Shown here: piece after piece, positions 22,920 to 33,370 of the stretch | Layout: each line of letters starts with the position of its first letter | Position numbering within the stretch: the stretch's first letter is position 1 | Source: Pelomonas sp. SE-A7 | Lineage (GTDB): Bacteria; Pseudomonadota; Gammaproteobacteria; Burkholderiales; Burkholderiaceae_C | Assembly (NCBI RefSeq): GCF_030345705.1 | Contig: NZ_JAUASW010000001.1 | Span: forward strand, 2,914,001 to 2,978,000 | Direction: 5' to 3' | DNA length: 64,000 bases | Translations under genes and position numbers: made by a program | Notes under the pieces: generated by a model | Seen by the model: only the letters and a program-made list of their open reading frames with translations | What the model was told of the DNA's origin: nothing | Database searches by the model: none

Positions 22920-24683
22920 ATGCAACTGAACAACCTGCGCGTCTCGAGCAAGCTCTGGGGCGCCATCCTGCTGCTGCTGGCGGCCATGCTGCTGATCTCG
23001 GGCTTTACGCTCAAGCGGGCCAACAGCGTTCAGGCCGAGGCCATGGCGGCAGTGAGCAGCAGCTACGACCTGATCGAGAAGTCTGCGATCTGGAAGGGCA
23101 TGACCGAGACCGCCGTCACCCGCAGCATGGCTTCGTCCATCAGCAGCGATCCGGCGGTGGGCGAGCTGTTCAAGGAAAACCTCGCCAACGACACGCCGCG
23201 GGTGGTCAAGCTGCGCGAGCAGATCTCGGAGCAGGCCCAGACCGAGGCCGACAAGGCACAGATGAAAAAGGTGCTGTCCAGCGGCGCCGCCCTGTTGGCT
23301 GCCAGCAAGAAGGCGCGTGAACTCGGTGCTGGCGGCGACCAGGCCGGCGCCCGCGAGGTGATCAAGAACGAATACGTGCCCTCGACCAAGGGCTACCTGA
23401 CGGCCATCGACGAATTCGTCAAGCTGCAGCGCGACAAGAACGAGCAGGCCCAGAAGGCCGCCACGGAGGCTCAGCAGCGGCTGGTTCTGTGGAGCACGAT
23501 CGGTGCCCTGGTCGTCATCGTGCTGGGCATGCTGGTGGCGGCGACCCTGGTGCGCTCGATCCGCGAGCCGCTGCGCCAGTCGGTAGATTTCGCGAAGGCC
23601 ATCGCCGACGGCGACCTGACCCGCAGCATGGAAAGCAGCCGTGCCGACGAATTCGGCGAGCTGTTGCAGTCTCTCGGACAGATGAACGCCGCCCTGGCCC
23701 GCATGGTGGGCAATGTACGCAGCGCCACCGACAGCATCGCCACCGCATCCAGCGAAATCGCCACCGGCAACACCGACCTCTCGCAGCGCACCGAGCAGAC
23801 GGCCAGCAACCTGCAGACCACGGCGTCGAGCATGGAGCAGCTCACCAGCACGGTGCGCAACACAGCGGACTCTGCCACCACGGCCAACCAGCTGGTCAGC
23901 TCGGCCACCGAGGTGGCGCGGCGCGGGGGCCAGGTCGTGTCGCAGGTGGTCTCCACCATGGATGAGATCAATGCCAGCTCCAAGAAGATCAGCGACATCA
24001 TCGGCGTGATCGACGGCATCGCCTTCCAGACCAACATCCTGGCGCTGAACGCGGCCGTGGAAGCGGCCCGGGCCGGCGAGCAGGGTCGCGGCTTCGCGGT
24101 CGTGGCCGGCGAGGTGCGCAGCCTGGCCCAGCGCTCGGCCGAGGCAGCCAAGGAGATCAAGTCGCTGATCAGCGCCAGCGTCGAGAGGGTTGAATCGGGT
24201 TCGCGCCTGGTCGGCACGGCCGGCGAGACCATGAACGAGATCGTCTCCAGCGTCCAGCGGGTCACCGACATCATCGGCGAGATCAGCGTGGCCACCGGCG
24301 AGCAGAGTTCAGGCATTGGCCAGGTGAACGGCGCGATCGCCCAGTTGGACCAGATGACGCAGCAGAACGCCGCCCTGGTCGAGGAATCGGCGGCGGCGGC
24401 CATCAGCCTGCGCGAGCAGGCCGGCAAGCTGGCCGAGGTGGTCAGCAGCTTCCGCATCTCGGGCTCGGTCAGCTTGTCGCGCCCGATGTCCGCGCCGGCC
24501 CCGGCCCCGACACCCAGACCCGCTCCCGTTGCCGCAGCCCCTGTGGTCAAGAAGCCGGTCGTCGGCCTGAAGAAGCCGCCGGCCAAGGCACCGGCGCCCA
24601 AAGTCGTTGCGCCGCCTCCAGGCCCCACACCGCCCGCCCCACCCAAGGCCGCTGCCGCCGAAGGCGACTGGGAAACCTTCTGA
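22920..24683 (+). CDS. Methyl-accepting chemotaxis protein
   Basis: 587 residues. Transmembrane segment 1 (LWGAILLLLAAMLLISGFTL), a periplasmic four-helix-bundle sensor (about 35-185), transmembrane segment 2 (WSTIGALVVIVLGMLVAATLV), HAMP, and a long cytoplasmic coiled coil with the highly conserved hairpin tip FQTNILALNAAVEAARAGEQ. A long Ala/Pro-rich tail leads to the terminal DWETF, a close match to the xWxxF pentapeptide that tethers CheR/CheB in enterobacterial receptors. Ligand unknown. Start with ribosome site CAGGAG at 22907; an efficient terminator follows. Confidence 0.95.
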   Translation: MQLNNLRVSSKLWGAILLLLAAMLLISGFTLKRANSVQAEAMAAVSSSYDLIEKSAIWKGMTETAVTRSMASSISSDPAVGELFKENLANDTPRVVKLREQISEQAQTEADKAQMKKVLSSGAALLAASKKARELGAGGDQAGAREVIKNEYVPSTKGYLTAIDEFVKLQRDKNEQAQKAATEAQQRLVLWSTIGALVVIVLGMLVAATLVRSIREPLRQSVDFAKAIADGDLTRSMESSRADEFGELLQSLGQMNAALARMVGNVRSATDSIATASSEIATGNTDLSQRTEQTASNLQTTASSMEQLTSTVRNTADSATTANQLVSSATEVARRGGQVVSQVVSTMDEINASSKKISDIIGVIDGIAFQTNILALNAAVEAARAGEQGRGFAVVAGEVRSLAQRSAEAAKEIKSLISASVERVESGSRLVGTAGETMNEIVSSVQRVTDIIGEISVATGEQSSGIGQVNGAIAQLDQMTQQNAALVEESAAAAISLREQAGKLAEVVSSFRISGSVSLSRPMSAPAPAPTPRPAPVAAAPVVKKPVVGLKKPPAKAPAPKVVAPPPGPTPPAPPKAAAAEGDWETF

Positions 24684-24701
24684 TCTGGATCCCCAATGAA
24701 A

Positions 24702-24731
24702 AAGGCCCGCTTGCGCGGGCCTTCTTGTTTT
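24702..24731 (+). terminator. Rho-independent terminator of the chemoreceptor gene
   Basis: AAGGCCCGC (24702-24710), loop TTGC, GCGGGCCTT (24715-24723), followed by CTTGTTTT. 9-bp perfect stem, 18 bases after the stop. Confidence 0.85.
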
Positions 24732-24754
24732 CGCTCTGACCGGGTCGCTGTGTC

Positions 24755-25015
24755 TTAGCAGACCGCGGTGCTGCACCTGGGGGCGGCGGCAGCCACCAGG
24801 GTACTGGCGCTGCGACCTTCGATCACGACGCGCGGAAGCTTGGCGATCTGCTGGCCGGCCTCGGTCGCCCGCTTGCCAACCACGACCACGCGCTCCAGCT
24901 TGTGCACCTGCGGTGCGTCAGCTGCGGCCAGGTGATCGGCCAGGCCCATGCCGATGGCGGCGGCGCCGGCGACGGCGATCAGGGCGGTGAACAGGGTCTT
25001 GGTGGCTGCGTTCAT
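24755..25015 (-). CDS. Small secreted protein with duplicated LxRVVVxG motif (paralogue 1)
   Basis: 86 residues, unrecognised. A signal-peptide-like N-terminus (TLFTALIAVAGAAAIGMGLA) is followed by motif I KLERVVVVGKR, a short Ala/Gln linker, and motif II KLPRVVIEGRS. The tail is Ala-rich and ends with a Cys pair, CSTAVC. The two motifs share L-x-R-V-V-x-x-G-[KR] and start about 20 residues apart. Two sister genes lie at 26023-26262 and 26602-26841. The start at 25015 has a GGAGCC ribosome site. It runs divergently from the binding-protein gene at 25176. No known domain; the repeated motif predicts paired beta strands. Confidence 0.75.
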   Translation of the reverse strand: MNAATKTLFTALIAVAGAAAIGMGLADHLAAADAPQVHKLERVVVVGKRATEAGQQIAKLPRVVIEGRSASTLVAAAAPRCSTAVC

Positions 25016-25175
25016 GGTGGGCTCCTAGCGGTTGGGGACCGGGGTCGTTGCGATGATTGAAGTGTCTGCCTCGCCCTCGCCCCGAACCAGCGCCAGGCGA
25101 TGACTGGCCGTGGCGGCGGCTTGAAATGCGGCTGATCGCGACAAACGGTCCCGCTCCGCTATGCTGAACCCAGCC

Positions 25176-25961
25176 ATGAAAGTCGCTCCATTGCGCCTGC
25201 TCTTGCCCAGCCTGATTGCGCTGTCGCTGGCGACGCCCCTACCAGCGGCACCACCTGCAGTGACTATCGTCATGCGCTACTGCCTGGCCCCGCAGCCCCT
25301 GCCTCCCTTTGTAGATCCCGAGCACTTCGAGGGCATCAGCGAACGGCTAGCGCGCGAAGCCGGTCGCCGGGTGGGTTTCGCACTCAGCTTTCGGGTCGCG
25401 CCGCGCGCCCGCTGCCGCGCCGAACTGGCCAGTGGCAAGGTCGATGCCATGGCCGTGGCCGACGTGGCTGAGAACCGGGCCGTCGCCGAGTTTCCGCGAC
25501 GACCCGACGGCCGCACTGATCGTGAACGCGCCGTGATGCAACTCCACATCGCCATGGTCCGGCGCGTCGGCACTGCCTACCAGTGGGATGGTGAGAAGTT
25601 CATAGGACCTCCCCCGCCCATCGTCGGCATCCGCATCGGCGCGGCTGTCGTAAGCCACGCCTTGCAGGGCACGCCCGTGCAGATCGACGAATCAGCGCGG
25701 GATCTCAAGCTGGCCCTCGCCAAGCTCAAGCTGGGGCGGGTCGATGCGGTGTTCGGCTTGAAGGAGGAACTGGCAGCCGTGCTGGCCAATGAATCTGATG
25801 GAACCTTTGAGATGCAATCGCCCGAGCGCGCCGGCTTCGCGGGCTACGCTGTCGTCGGCAAGGCCTTCTATCAGCGACACCGTGAGCGGGTCGAGGCCTG
25901 GTGGCGCCAGATCGGCGCCTTGAGAGGGCTGCCGGAGTTCGATCCGGCCAGTCAGCGCTGA
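25176..25961 (+). CDS. Periplasmic substrate-binding-like protein
   Basis: About 261 residues (an alternative ATG at 25161 would give 266). A signal peptide (LRLLLPSLIALSLATPLPAA) is followed by a two-lobe type II periplasmic binding fold: VTIVMRYCLAPQPLPPFVDP, a polar-amino-acid-like GISERLAREAGRRVGFALSF, ELASGKVDAMAVADVAENR, and the second lobe LKLGRVDAVFGLKEELAAVL. It resembles SBP_bac_3 proteins that work without a cognate permease nearby. No transporter genes are adjacent, so it may be a stand-alone sensor or scavenger. It lies between two of the duplicated-motif small proteins, divergent from the first and convergent with the second. Confidence 0.72.
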   Translation: MKVAPLRLLLPSLIALSLATPLPAAPPAVTIVMRYCLAPQPLPPFVDPEHFEGISERLAREAGRRVGFALSFRVAPRARCRAELASGKVDAMAVADVAENRAVAEFPRRPDGRTDRERAVMQLHIAMVRRVGTAYQWDGEKFIGPPPPIVGIRIGAAVVSHALQGTPVQIDESARDLKLALAKLKLGRVDAVFGLKEELAAVLANESDGTFEMQSPERAGFAGYAVVGKAFYQRHRERVEAWWRQIGALRGLPEFDPASQR

Positions 25962-25974
25962 GCCTCAAATGACA

Positions 25975-25996
25975 AAGCCCGGCCGAGGCCGGGCTT
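25975..25996. terminator. Bidirectional terminator between the binding protein and paralogue 2
   Basis: AAGCCCGGCC (25975-25984) and GGCCGGGCTT (25987-25996) form a 10-bp inverted repeat with a two-base centre. On the minus strand it is followed by TTTGTCATTT. It serves the convergent pair of genes ending at 25961 and 26023. Confidence 0.75.
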
Positions 25997-26022
25997 CACG
26001 AACACAGGATCCCCTGTGGATT

Positions 26023-26262
26023 TCAGCAGACCAGACGGTCTTGGCAGACAGCGGCCTTGGCCACCTGGGTGCTGCCGCCGGCGCGATGGCCTTCGACATA
26101 GACGCGCGGCAGCTGGGCCACTTCCATGCGCTTGCCGACGATCACCACGCGCTCCAGCTTCACGATCTTCTGCGGCGCGGCACCTTCGTAGGCGAGGGCA
26201 AAAACGCTCAGCGTGGCGGCGCTGACGGCGGCGAGAACGAGGGTCTTGGCGATGATGTTCAT
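26023..26262 (-). CDS. Small secreted protein with duplicated LxRVVVxG motif (paralogue 2)
   Basis: 79 residues, unrecognised. Signal peptide-like start (TLVLAAVSAATLSVFALAYE), motif I KLERVVIVGKR, motif II QLPRVYVEGHR, and a C-terminal Cys pair CQDRLVC. The closest relative in the window is paralogue 1 (motif I differs by one residue). ATG 26262 follows a CAGGAGCAAGCC ribosome site; a longer frame to 26310 lacks support. The three proteins share a short Ala/Gln-rich signal region, AAPQKI-type junction (this and paralogue 3) and two-motif core. Function unknown; it is probably exported to the periplasm or cell surface. Confidence 0.72.
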   Translation of the reverse strand: MNIIAKTLVLAAVSAATLSVFALAYEGAAPQKIVKLERVVIVGKRMEVAQLPRVYVEGHRAGGSTQVAKAAVCQDRLVC

Positions 26263-26448
26263 GGCTTGCTCCTGGGTGATTTGCTGTGTCGGTAGCTGTA
26301 GTTTCGGCAAGCAATCCCGGCTTCACCAGGCGCCTGCGACAGTCCGCCAAGACGGCCGAATGAACGACCTGTGAGCCCGATGGATGGTGACTTTCGGTCG
26401 TTCTGTCACGGCTCTGGCATGTACGCAATTGCGAAGTCAGCAATGCAA

Positions 26449-26478
26449 AGGGCCGGACGCTTTGCAGCATCCGGCCCT
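26449..26478 (-). terminator. Terminator-like hairpin after paralogue 3
   Basis: AGGGCCGGA (26449-26457) pairs with TCCGGCCCT (26470-26478); on the minus strand TTTGCATTGC follows. 9-bp stem with a 12-base loop, about 125 bases downstream of the stop of the gene at 26602. The T-run is weak. Confidence 0.55.
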
Positions 26479-26499
26479 GAGGGAAGAACAGAAACGGCT

Positions 26500-26550
26500 T
26501 GAGCCGAGTCAGCGAAGCACCGGGATCCGATGCGCCGTTGACTCGGCTCA
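26500..26550. repeat. Long inverted repeat TGAGCCGAGTCA / TGACTCGGCTCA
   Basis: Perfect 12-base arms at 26500-26511 and 26539-26550 with a 27-base centre. It lies about 50 bases after the stop of paralogue 3. It is not followed by a clear T-run on either strand. It may be a second transcription-attenuating structure or a protein-binding site. Confidence 0.5.
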
Positions 26551-26601
26551 GCGCTTGCAGGAAAAAAGGCGGCGATCAGTCATGCAGTCGTCACCTTCAG
26601 A

Positions 26602-26841
26602 TCAGCCGCGGCGTGCGGCGCGGCGGGCTTCCATGGCCAGCTGGGTGCGTTGGCTCAGTAGGCTACGGCCTTCAACGACCACGCGAGGCAGCTGAACGAC
26701 TTGCTGGCTGGCTTGGGTGACGGCCTTGCCGGTGATGACGACGCGCGGCAGGTGCTCGATCTTCTGCGGCGCAGCAGCGGCGAAGGTGGCAACGGTCAGC
26801 AGGCCAACGGCTACGAAGGTCTTTTGGATCAGCGATTTCAT
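26602..26841 (-). CDS. Small secreted protein with duplicated LxRVVVxG motif (paralogue 3)
   Basis: 79 residues, unrecognised. Signal peptide (TFVAVGLLTVATFAAAAPQK), motif I HLPRVVITGKA, motif II QLPRVVVEGRS, and an Arg/Ala-rich basic tail (MEARRAARRG) with no Cys pair, unlike its two sisters. ATG 26841 follows AGGAGCCTC. Its length equals that of paralogue 2. It lies upstream of and divergent to uvrA with about 218 bases between the start codons. Function unknown. Confidence 0.72.
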   Translation of the reverse strand: MKSLIQKTFVAVGLLTVATFAAAAPQKIEHLPRVVITGKAVTQASQQVVQLPRVVVEGRSLLSQRTQLAMEARRAARRG

Positions 26842-27059
26842 GATGAGGCTCCTGGTTGCTTGGGTTTCGTTGCAGCCCATTGCTGCTTCGATGGACTCAG
26901 TATCTGAAGCCTGGCCCCGGGCGGCGAGCCGCTTGCGATGGATGGCAAGAAACGCGTGCCCAGTTGCGACCAGGCCGGAACGGAGCGGCGGGTGGCGGCG
27001 CCTTCCACGGCCGGCCTATGATGGCGAGTTCTCCGTTCCCGACCGTGCTGCCGCCCGCC

Positions 27060-29963
<2,904 letters not shown>

Positions 29964-29975
29964 GCGACGGTCGGT

Positions 29976-30686
29976 TCAGCGCCGACGGCGACGTCCGAGC
30001 CAGATCACGCCGGCCAGGCCAATGCCCACGAGGGCCAGACTGCCGGGCTCGGGCACTGCGTTGACCTGGCCCCCGGCCTGTGACGAAGATCCGCGGCCGC
30101 CCACGTGATAGTCCCCTGGACCGCCAGCGCCACCAAGCTGCGTTCGGCGTGCCGGGCCTTCACCTTCGGCCGCAGTCGTGCCCATGGGCTTGCGCTGGGT
30201 GCTGCCTGCACCGGTGGGGTCGGTGGGCAGCTCGAATTCTTCTTCCGCTTCTTCGCGGGCCGGCGCCACGGCCAGTCGTGTGATGCGGCTGACGTTGCGG
30301 CAGACCGTGGGGACCAGCACGCAGTAGCCTTCTTCGCAATAGACCAGTCCCCGCTCCAGGGTCTGTGCGGTCCACTTGTTGCGCGACACGGTCTTGCAGA
30401 CGCCGCCCTTGCCGAAATGCATGTCACGGATCTCGGGAAGATAGCGACCCTTGCCCTCGATGGAGTCGCGACGGATATCGACCATCTCGTCGAAGGCGCG
30501 AACTTCCATGCGCTGCTTGAGCTTGTCGCGAATGTCGGCCGGGATGTCCTTGTAGCGGTCCACTGCCGCCACGACGTCGCCCATGAAGGGATTGACGCCA
30601 GGTCGGTCCCACGAGCATTGCGGCAGCGCGGCGGGTGTCGCCGTGCTCGCCGACACAGCCAGCAGTAGTTTTCCGATCAAGAACAT
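29976..30686 (-). CDS. MHFG family PEP-CTERM protein
   Basis: 236 residues. A short signal peptide (LIGKLLLAVSASTATPA) is followed by a conserved central part with the string DMHFGKGGVC, the hallmark of the MHFG PEP-CTERM family, plus nearby Cys residues (CEEGYCVLVPTVC). Then a long low-complexity acidic/Gly-rich stretch and the C-terminal tail VPEPGS, hydrophobic LALVGIGLAGVIWL, GRRRRR. By family knowledge the tail targets it to an exosortase and the surface. It is convergent with uvrA (13 bases apart). Function unknown. It is the second PEP-CTERM protein in the window. Confidence 0.9.
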   Translation of the reverse strand: MFLIGKLLLAVSASTATPAALPQCSWDRPGVNPFMGDVVAAVDRYKDIPADIRDKLKQRMEVRAFDEMVDIRRDSIEGKGRYLPEIRDMHFGKGGVCKTVSRNKWTAQTLERGLVYCEEGYCVLVPTVCRNVSRITRLAVAPAREEAEEEFELPTDPTGAGSTQRKPMGTTAAEGEGPARRTQLGGAGGPGDYHVGGRGSSSQAGGQVNAVPEPGSLALVGIGLAGVIWLGRRRRR

Positions 30687-30949
30687 GGTGTTGCGGCGGC
30701 AGCGCGCTCGGCGGCCGTCTGATCCTCTGTAGTAGTTGTGCGCCCAACCCTCTGGCGCGTGATCATCTCGGGAGTCAGTGTAAGGAATCGGGGGTGGCCC
30801 AGGTGTAGCACCCCCCCGCGCCCGCGGGGGCGTCCAAGCGTGTAATTGTCACGTTTTGAGCCGTCAAATCGGCTTCTGGCCCGGTGCAAGCAGCACATGC
30901 GCCACAGGACTAGACTGGCCGCCCAGCCCATTCAGCCCAGGACCCGACC
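30687..30949. other. Divergent intergenic region, MHFG protein / isomerase
   Basis: 263 bases between two divergent genes. It holds a GC-rich inverted repeat CCCCCGCG-CCCG-CGGGGG near 30813-30830 that could be a leader hairpin. I found no convincing -24/-12 or -35/-10 element, nor a gene. Confidence 0.4.
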
Positions 30950-31582
30950 ATGACCACAGCCCTCACGGTGGACTACTACTTTGCGCCGAATTCTCCGTGG
31001 ACCTATCTGGGCCACCAGCGCTTTGCTCAGATCGTGCAACGCCACGGCGCAGCGGTCCGGGTGTTGCCCTGTGACCTGGGCGGCAAGGTGTTCCCCGTCT
31101 CTGGAGGGCTGCCTTTGGCCAAGCGAGCACCGCAGCGCCAGGCCTATCGGCTGGTTGAATTGCAACGATTCAGCGAATGGCTGGATGTCGAGCTCAACCT
31201 CAAACCGCGATTCTTCCCAGTGCAACCTGACGACGCTGCGCGGCTGATCGTGGCCGTCGACATGCTCGACGGGCCTGAGGCAGCCATGCAGCTCACCGGC
31301 GCAGTGCTGCGCGCGGTCTGGGTCGAAGAACTCAACATTGCCGACGAACGCGTTCTGGCCGAACTGCTGACCCGGCAAGGCCGGGCCCCGCGGCGCCTCG
31401 AAGACAGCCATTCCCAGGCTGCGGCCGAACGCTTCGAGCAGAACACGCAGCAAGCAATTGACGCCGGCGTGTTCGGTGCGCCCAGCTACGTGGTCAACGG
31501 CGAGATCTTCTGGGGCCAGGACCGGCTCGATTTCCTCGACCGCCACCTGCAGCGGCTCGTCGCCGCCCAGCAAGGCCAATAA
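30950..31582 (+). CDS. 2-hydroxychromene-2-carboxylate isomerase family protein (DsbA-like fold)
   Basis: 210 residues of the DSBA-like thioredoxin fold: VDYYFAPNSPWTYLGHQRF (with the catalytic Ser in place of the CxxC), a helical insert, and the C-terminal GVFGAPSYVVNGEIFWGQDRLDFLDRHL with the cis-Pro. This is the kappa-class glutathione transferase/HCCA isomerase family. HCCA isomerase in naphthalene catabolism uses glutathione, but no catabolic genes are nearby, so the substrate is uncertain. There is no signal peptide. Confidence 0.87.
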   Translation: MTTALTVDYYFAPNSPWTYLGHQRFAQIVQRHGAAVRVLPCDLGGKVFPVSGGLPLAKRAPQRQAYRLVELQRFSEWLDVELNLKPRFFPVQPDDAARLIVAVDMLDGPEAAMQLTGAVLRAVWVEELNIADERVLAELLTRQGRAPRRLEDSHSQAAAERFEQNTQQAIDAGVFGAPSYVVNGEIFWGQDRLDFLDRHLQRLVAAQQGQ

Positions 31583-31584
31583 AA

Positions 31585-31604
31585 AACCCGGCCAAGGCCG
31601 GGTT
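31585..31604. terminator. Bidirectional terminator
   Basis: AACCCGGCC (31585-31593) and GGCCGGGTT (31596-31604). On the minus strand the stem is followed by TTTTTT, so it is a strong terminator for the SWIB gene ending at 31644; on the plus strand it also follows the isomerase stop at 31582. Confidence 0.85.
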
Positions 31605-31643
31605 GTTCCTGCATCGGCGCGGCTTTGCGGCCGCGCCGGCACA

Positions 31644-32057
31644 TCACTTCAGGTGGCTGTTGATCAGCTTGGTCATCTCGAACATGTCAGCCTTGGCCTT
31701 GCCGAAGATTTCCTTCAGCTTGGCGTCGGCATTGATGACCCGCTTCTGCACCGCGTCCTGCAGCTTGTTCTTCTTGATGTACTCCCAGACCTTCTTGGTC
31801 ACGTCGGTGCGGGGCAGCGGCGCTGCGCCGACGATGGCGGCCAGCGCGGAGCTGGGCGTCATGGCCTTCATGAAAGCGGCGTTGGGAGTGCGCTTCTTGG
31901 CGGGCGCAGCCTTCTTGGCAGGAGCTGCCTTCTTGGCCGGAGCGGCCTTCTTGGCGGGAGCAGCTTTCTTCGCCGGAGCGGCCGCCTTCTTAGCCGGGGC
32001 GGCCTTCTTGGCCGGAGCCGCCTTCTTGGCGGGCGCGGCCTTCTTCGCAGTTGCCAT
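31644..32057 (-). CDS. SWIB/MDM2 domain protein with histone-H1-like AKKAAP repeats
   Basis: 137 residues. The N-terminal half (about 1-55) is a tandem Lys/Ala/Pro repeat (about eight AKKAAP-type units with occasional AAKKAA shifts), like bacterial histone-H1-like DNA-binding tails. The C-terminal half (about 60-137) is a SWIB domain: FMKAMTPSSALAAIVGAAPLPRTDVTKKVWEYIKKNKLQD and LKEIFGKAKADMFEMTKLINSHL. A nucleoid-associated or chromatin-like role is inferred. At the DNA level the repeat is a tandem array of near-identical 15- to 18-base units at about 31893-32050, prone to slippage. Start at 32057 (MATAKK). Confidence 0.9.
   Translation of the reverse strand: MATAKKAAPAKKAAPAKKAAPAKKAAAPAKKAAPAKKAAPAKKAAPAKKAAPAKKRTPNAAFMKAMTPSSALAAIVGAAPLPRTDVTKKVWEYIKKNKLQDAVQKRVINADAKLKEIFGKAKADMFEMTKLINSHLK
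31893..32050 (-). repeat. Tandem repeat encoding AKKAAP units
   Basis: A tandem of about eight units of CTTCTTGGCGGGCGCGGC-like sequence, with unit spacing of 15 and 18 bases, within the SWIB gene. All length differences keep the reading frame. Such arrays vary in copy number between strains of related species. Confidence 0.7.
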
Positions 32058-32248
32058 TTCGATTCTCTCCATCAAAGGTTGTTGATGTGCCGGGCCCGGG
32101 GGAAGGTCAGAGCCTTCGGTTCTCTCTAGCACCCTGCGCAGCGAATGGTACTGCGCGCCCCTGGCATTGAGAAGGCTCTCATAGAGGAACTTTGCGTCAA
32201 GACGCTGTGAATATGGCCTTGTTTACCCTTGGTTGTCGCGGCTGTGCA

Positions 32249-33370
32249 TCATTCGCGCGCGTCGATCAGCAGCTGCGGTCCGATGTCCGCACGCGATCTG
32301 CAGCCACACAGGGCCATCGCGATCTCGTATTCATCGCGCAAAAGTCGGATCGCATGAGCCACGCCATGCGCGCCCGCAGCTGCCAGTGCGAACAGGTAGG
32401 CTCGCCCCAGCAGCACCGCATCAGCCCCCAGCGCTAGTGCCTTCAGCACGTCGGTGCCGCGACGGATTCCGCCATCGACCAGCAGCGGTACATCAGGCCC
32501 GAGGGCCTCGCGCATGCGCCTTAGCAGCCATGCGGTCGGCGGCAAGGTGTCGAGCGTGCGACCACCATGGTTGGACACGATCAGGCCGGCAACTCCCATG
32601 GCCATTGCCTCGCGTGCGTCGTCGACATGATGAACGCCCTTGAGCAACAGCGGCAGCGAGCTGTGCTCGCGCAGCCAATGCAGTTCGGCCCAGGTCGCAG
32701 CACGTGGCATCAGGCCATCGAACATCATGCTCTGACCCGGCAACAGATCGATGGGCTTCTTGATACCTCCCAGATTGACCGCGCGCACCTCCGGTGGCAG
32801 CGCGAAGCCGGCACGGCGTTCACGGTCGCGCGCACCATGGACTGGCGCATCAACCGTCAACACCAGGGCTTCGAAGCCGGCGCGCTCGACTCGCCGCAGC
32901 AGCTCCCGCATGAACTCGCGGTCGTCGCGCCAATAGAGCTGGAACCACAGCGGGCCGCGCTGGGCCTCGCCCGCAAATGCAGCGACGATGGGCTCCATCG
33001 GCATGCTGGCCTGCGCGCTGAGCACCATGCCGGCCCCTTGCGCCGCCGCCGCGTGCGCAACGCCTAGCTCGCCGTCGCCATGGGCCATCAACTGATACGC
33101 GATTGGCGCCAGCAGGATGGGATGAGGCAGCTCGCGGCCGAACAACCGAACACCTGTGTGGCCGCCGCTGAGATCGCGCAACACACGCGGTTGCAGATTG
33201 ATCGCATCCCAGGCAGCGCGGTTGGCGCGCAGGCTGAGTTCATCGGCAGCACCGCCGCTGAAGTAGGCCCAGGCCTGTTCGCTCAGCCGCGCCTTGGCAT
33301 GTGGCTCGAAGTCGGCCAGGTTGGCCACGCCGGCAGGAATGGGCTCCAGACCCGATGCACCCTGGCTCAT
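32249..33370 (-). CDS. FMN-dependent alpha-hydroxy-acid oxidizing protein
   Basis: About 373 residues of the glycolate oxidase/lactate dehydrogenase TIM-barrel family: AWAYFSGGAADELSLRANRAAW, PILLAPIAYQLMAHGDGE, LTVDAPVHGARDRERRAGF, LPLLLKGVHHVDDAREAM, the active-site histidine in VSNHGGRTLDT and the FMN-binding LLVDGGIRRGTDVLKALALGADAVLLGRAYLF. It is a peripheral member; the substrate cannot be set. Its start overlaps the PiuC stop by one base (TGATG at 33368-33372), so the oxidase is the last gene of the iron-uptake unit, an unusual partner. Confidence 0.88.
   Translation of the reverse strand: MSQGASGLEPIPAGVANLADFEPHAKARLSEQAWAYFSGGAADELSLRANRAAWDAINLQPRVLRDLSGGHTGVRLFGRELPHPILLAPIAYQLMAHGDGELGVAHAAAAQGAGMVLSAQASMPMEPIVAAFAGEAQRGPLWFQLYWRDDREFMRELLRRVERAGFEALVLTVDAPVHGARDRERRAGFALPPEVRAVNLGGIKKPIDLLPGQSMMFDGLMPRAATWAELHWLREHSSLPLLLKGVHHVDDAREAMAMGVAGLIVSNHGGRTLDTLPPTAWLLRRMREALGPDVPLLVDGGIRRGTDVLKALALGADAVLLGRAYLFALAAAGAHGVAHAIRLLRDEYEIAMALCGCRSRADIGPQLLIDARE

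Larger units (their letters stand above)
26263..26601. other. Non-coding gap with structured repeats between paralogues 2 and 3
   Basis: 339 bases without a convincing gene. It holds a terminator-like hairpin (26449-26478), a 12-bp-arm inverted repeat (26500-26550) and, near 26263-26440, the presumed promoter region of paralogue 2. Small open frames here have no ribosome site or family likeness. Confidence 0.6.

Noticed and set aside
27018..27023. ATGATG as the uvrA start
   Set aside because: No ribosome site; UvrA usually starts a few residues before the IKVRGARTHNL stretch; TATGAT here may be a -10 box. Left as an alternative.
31893..32050. Regular repeats that could look like a CRISPR array
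   Set aside because: The units are 15-18 bases, encode AKKAAP in frame, have no unique spacers, and lie inside a SWIB gene.
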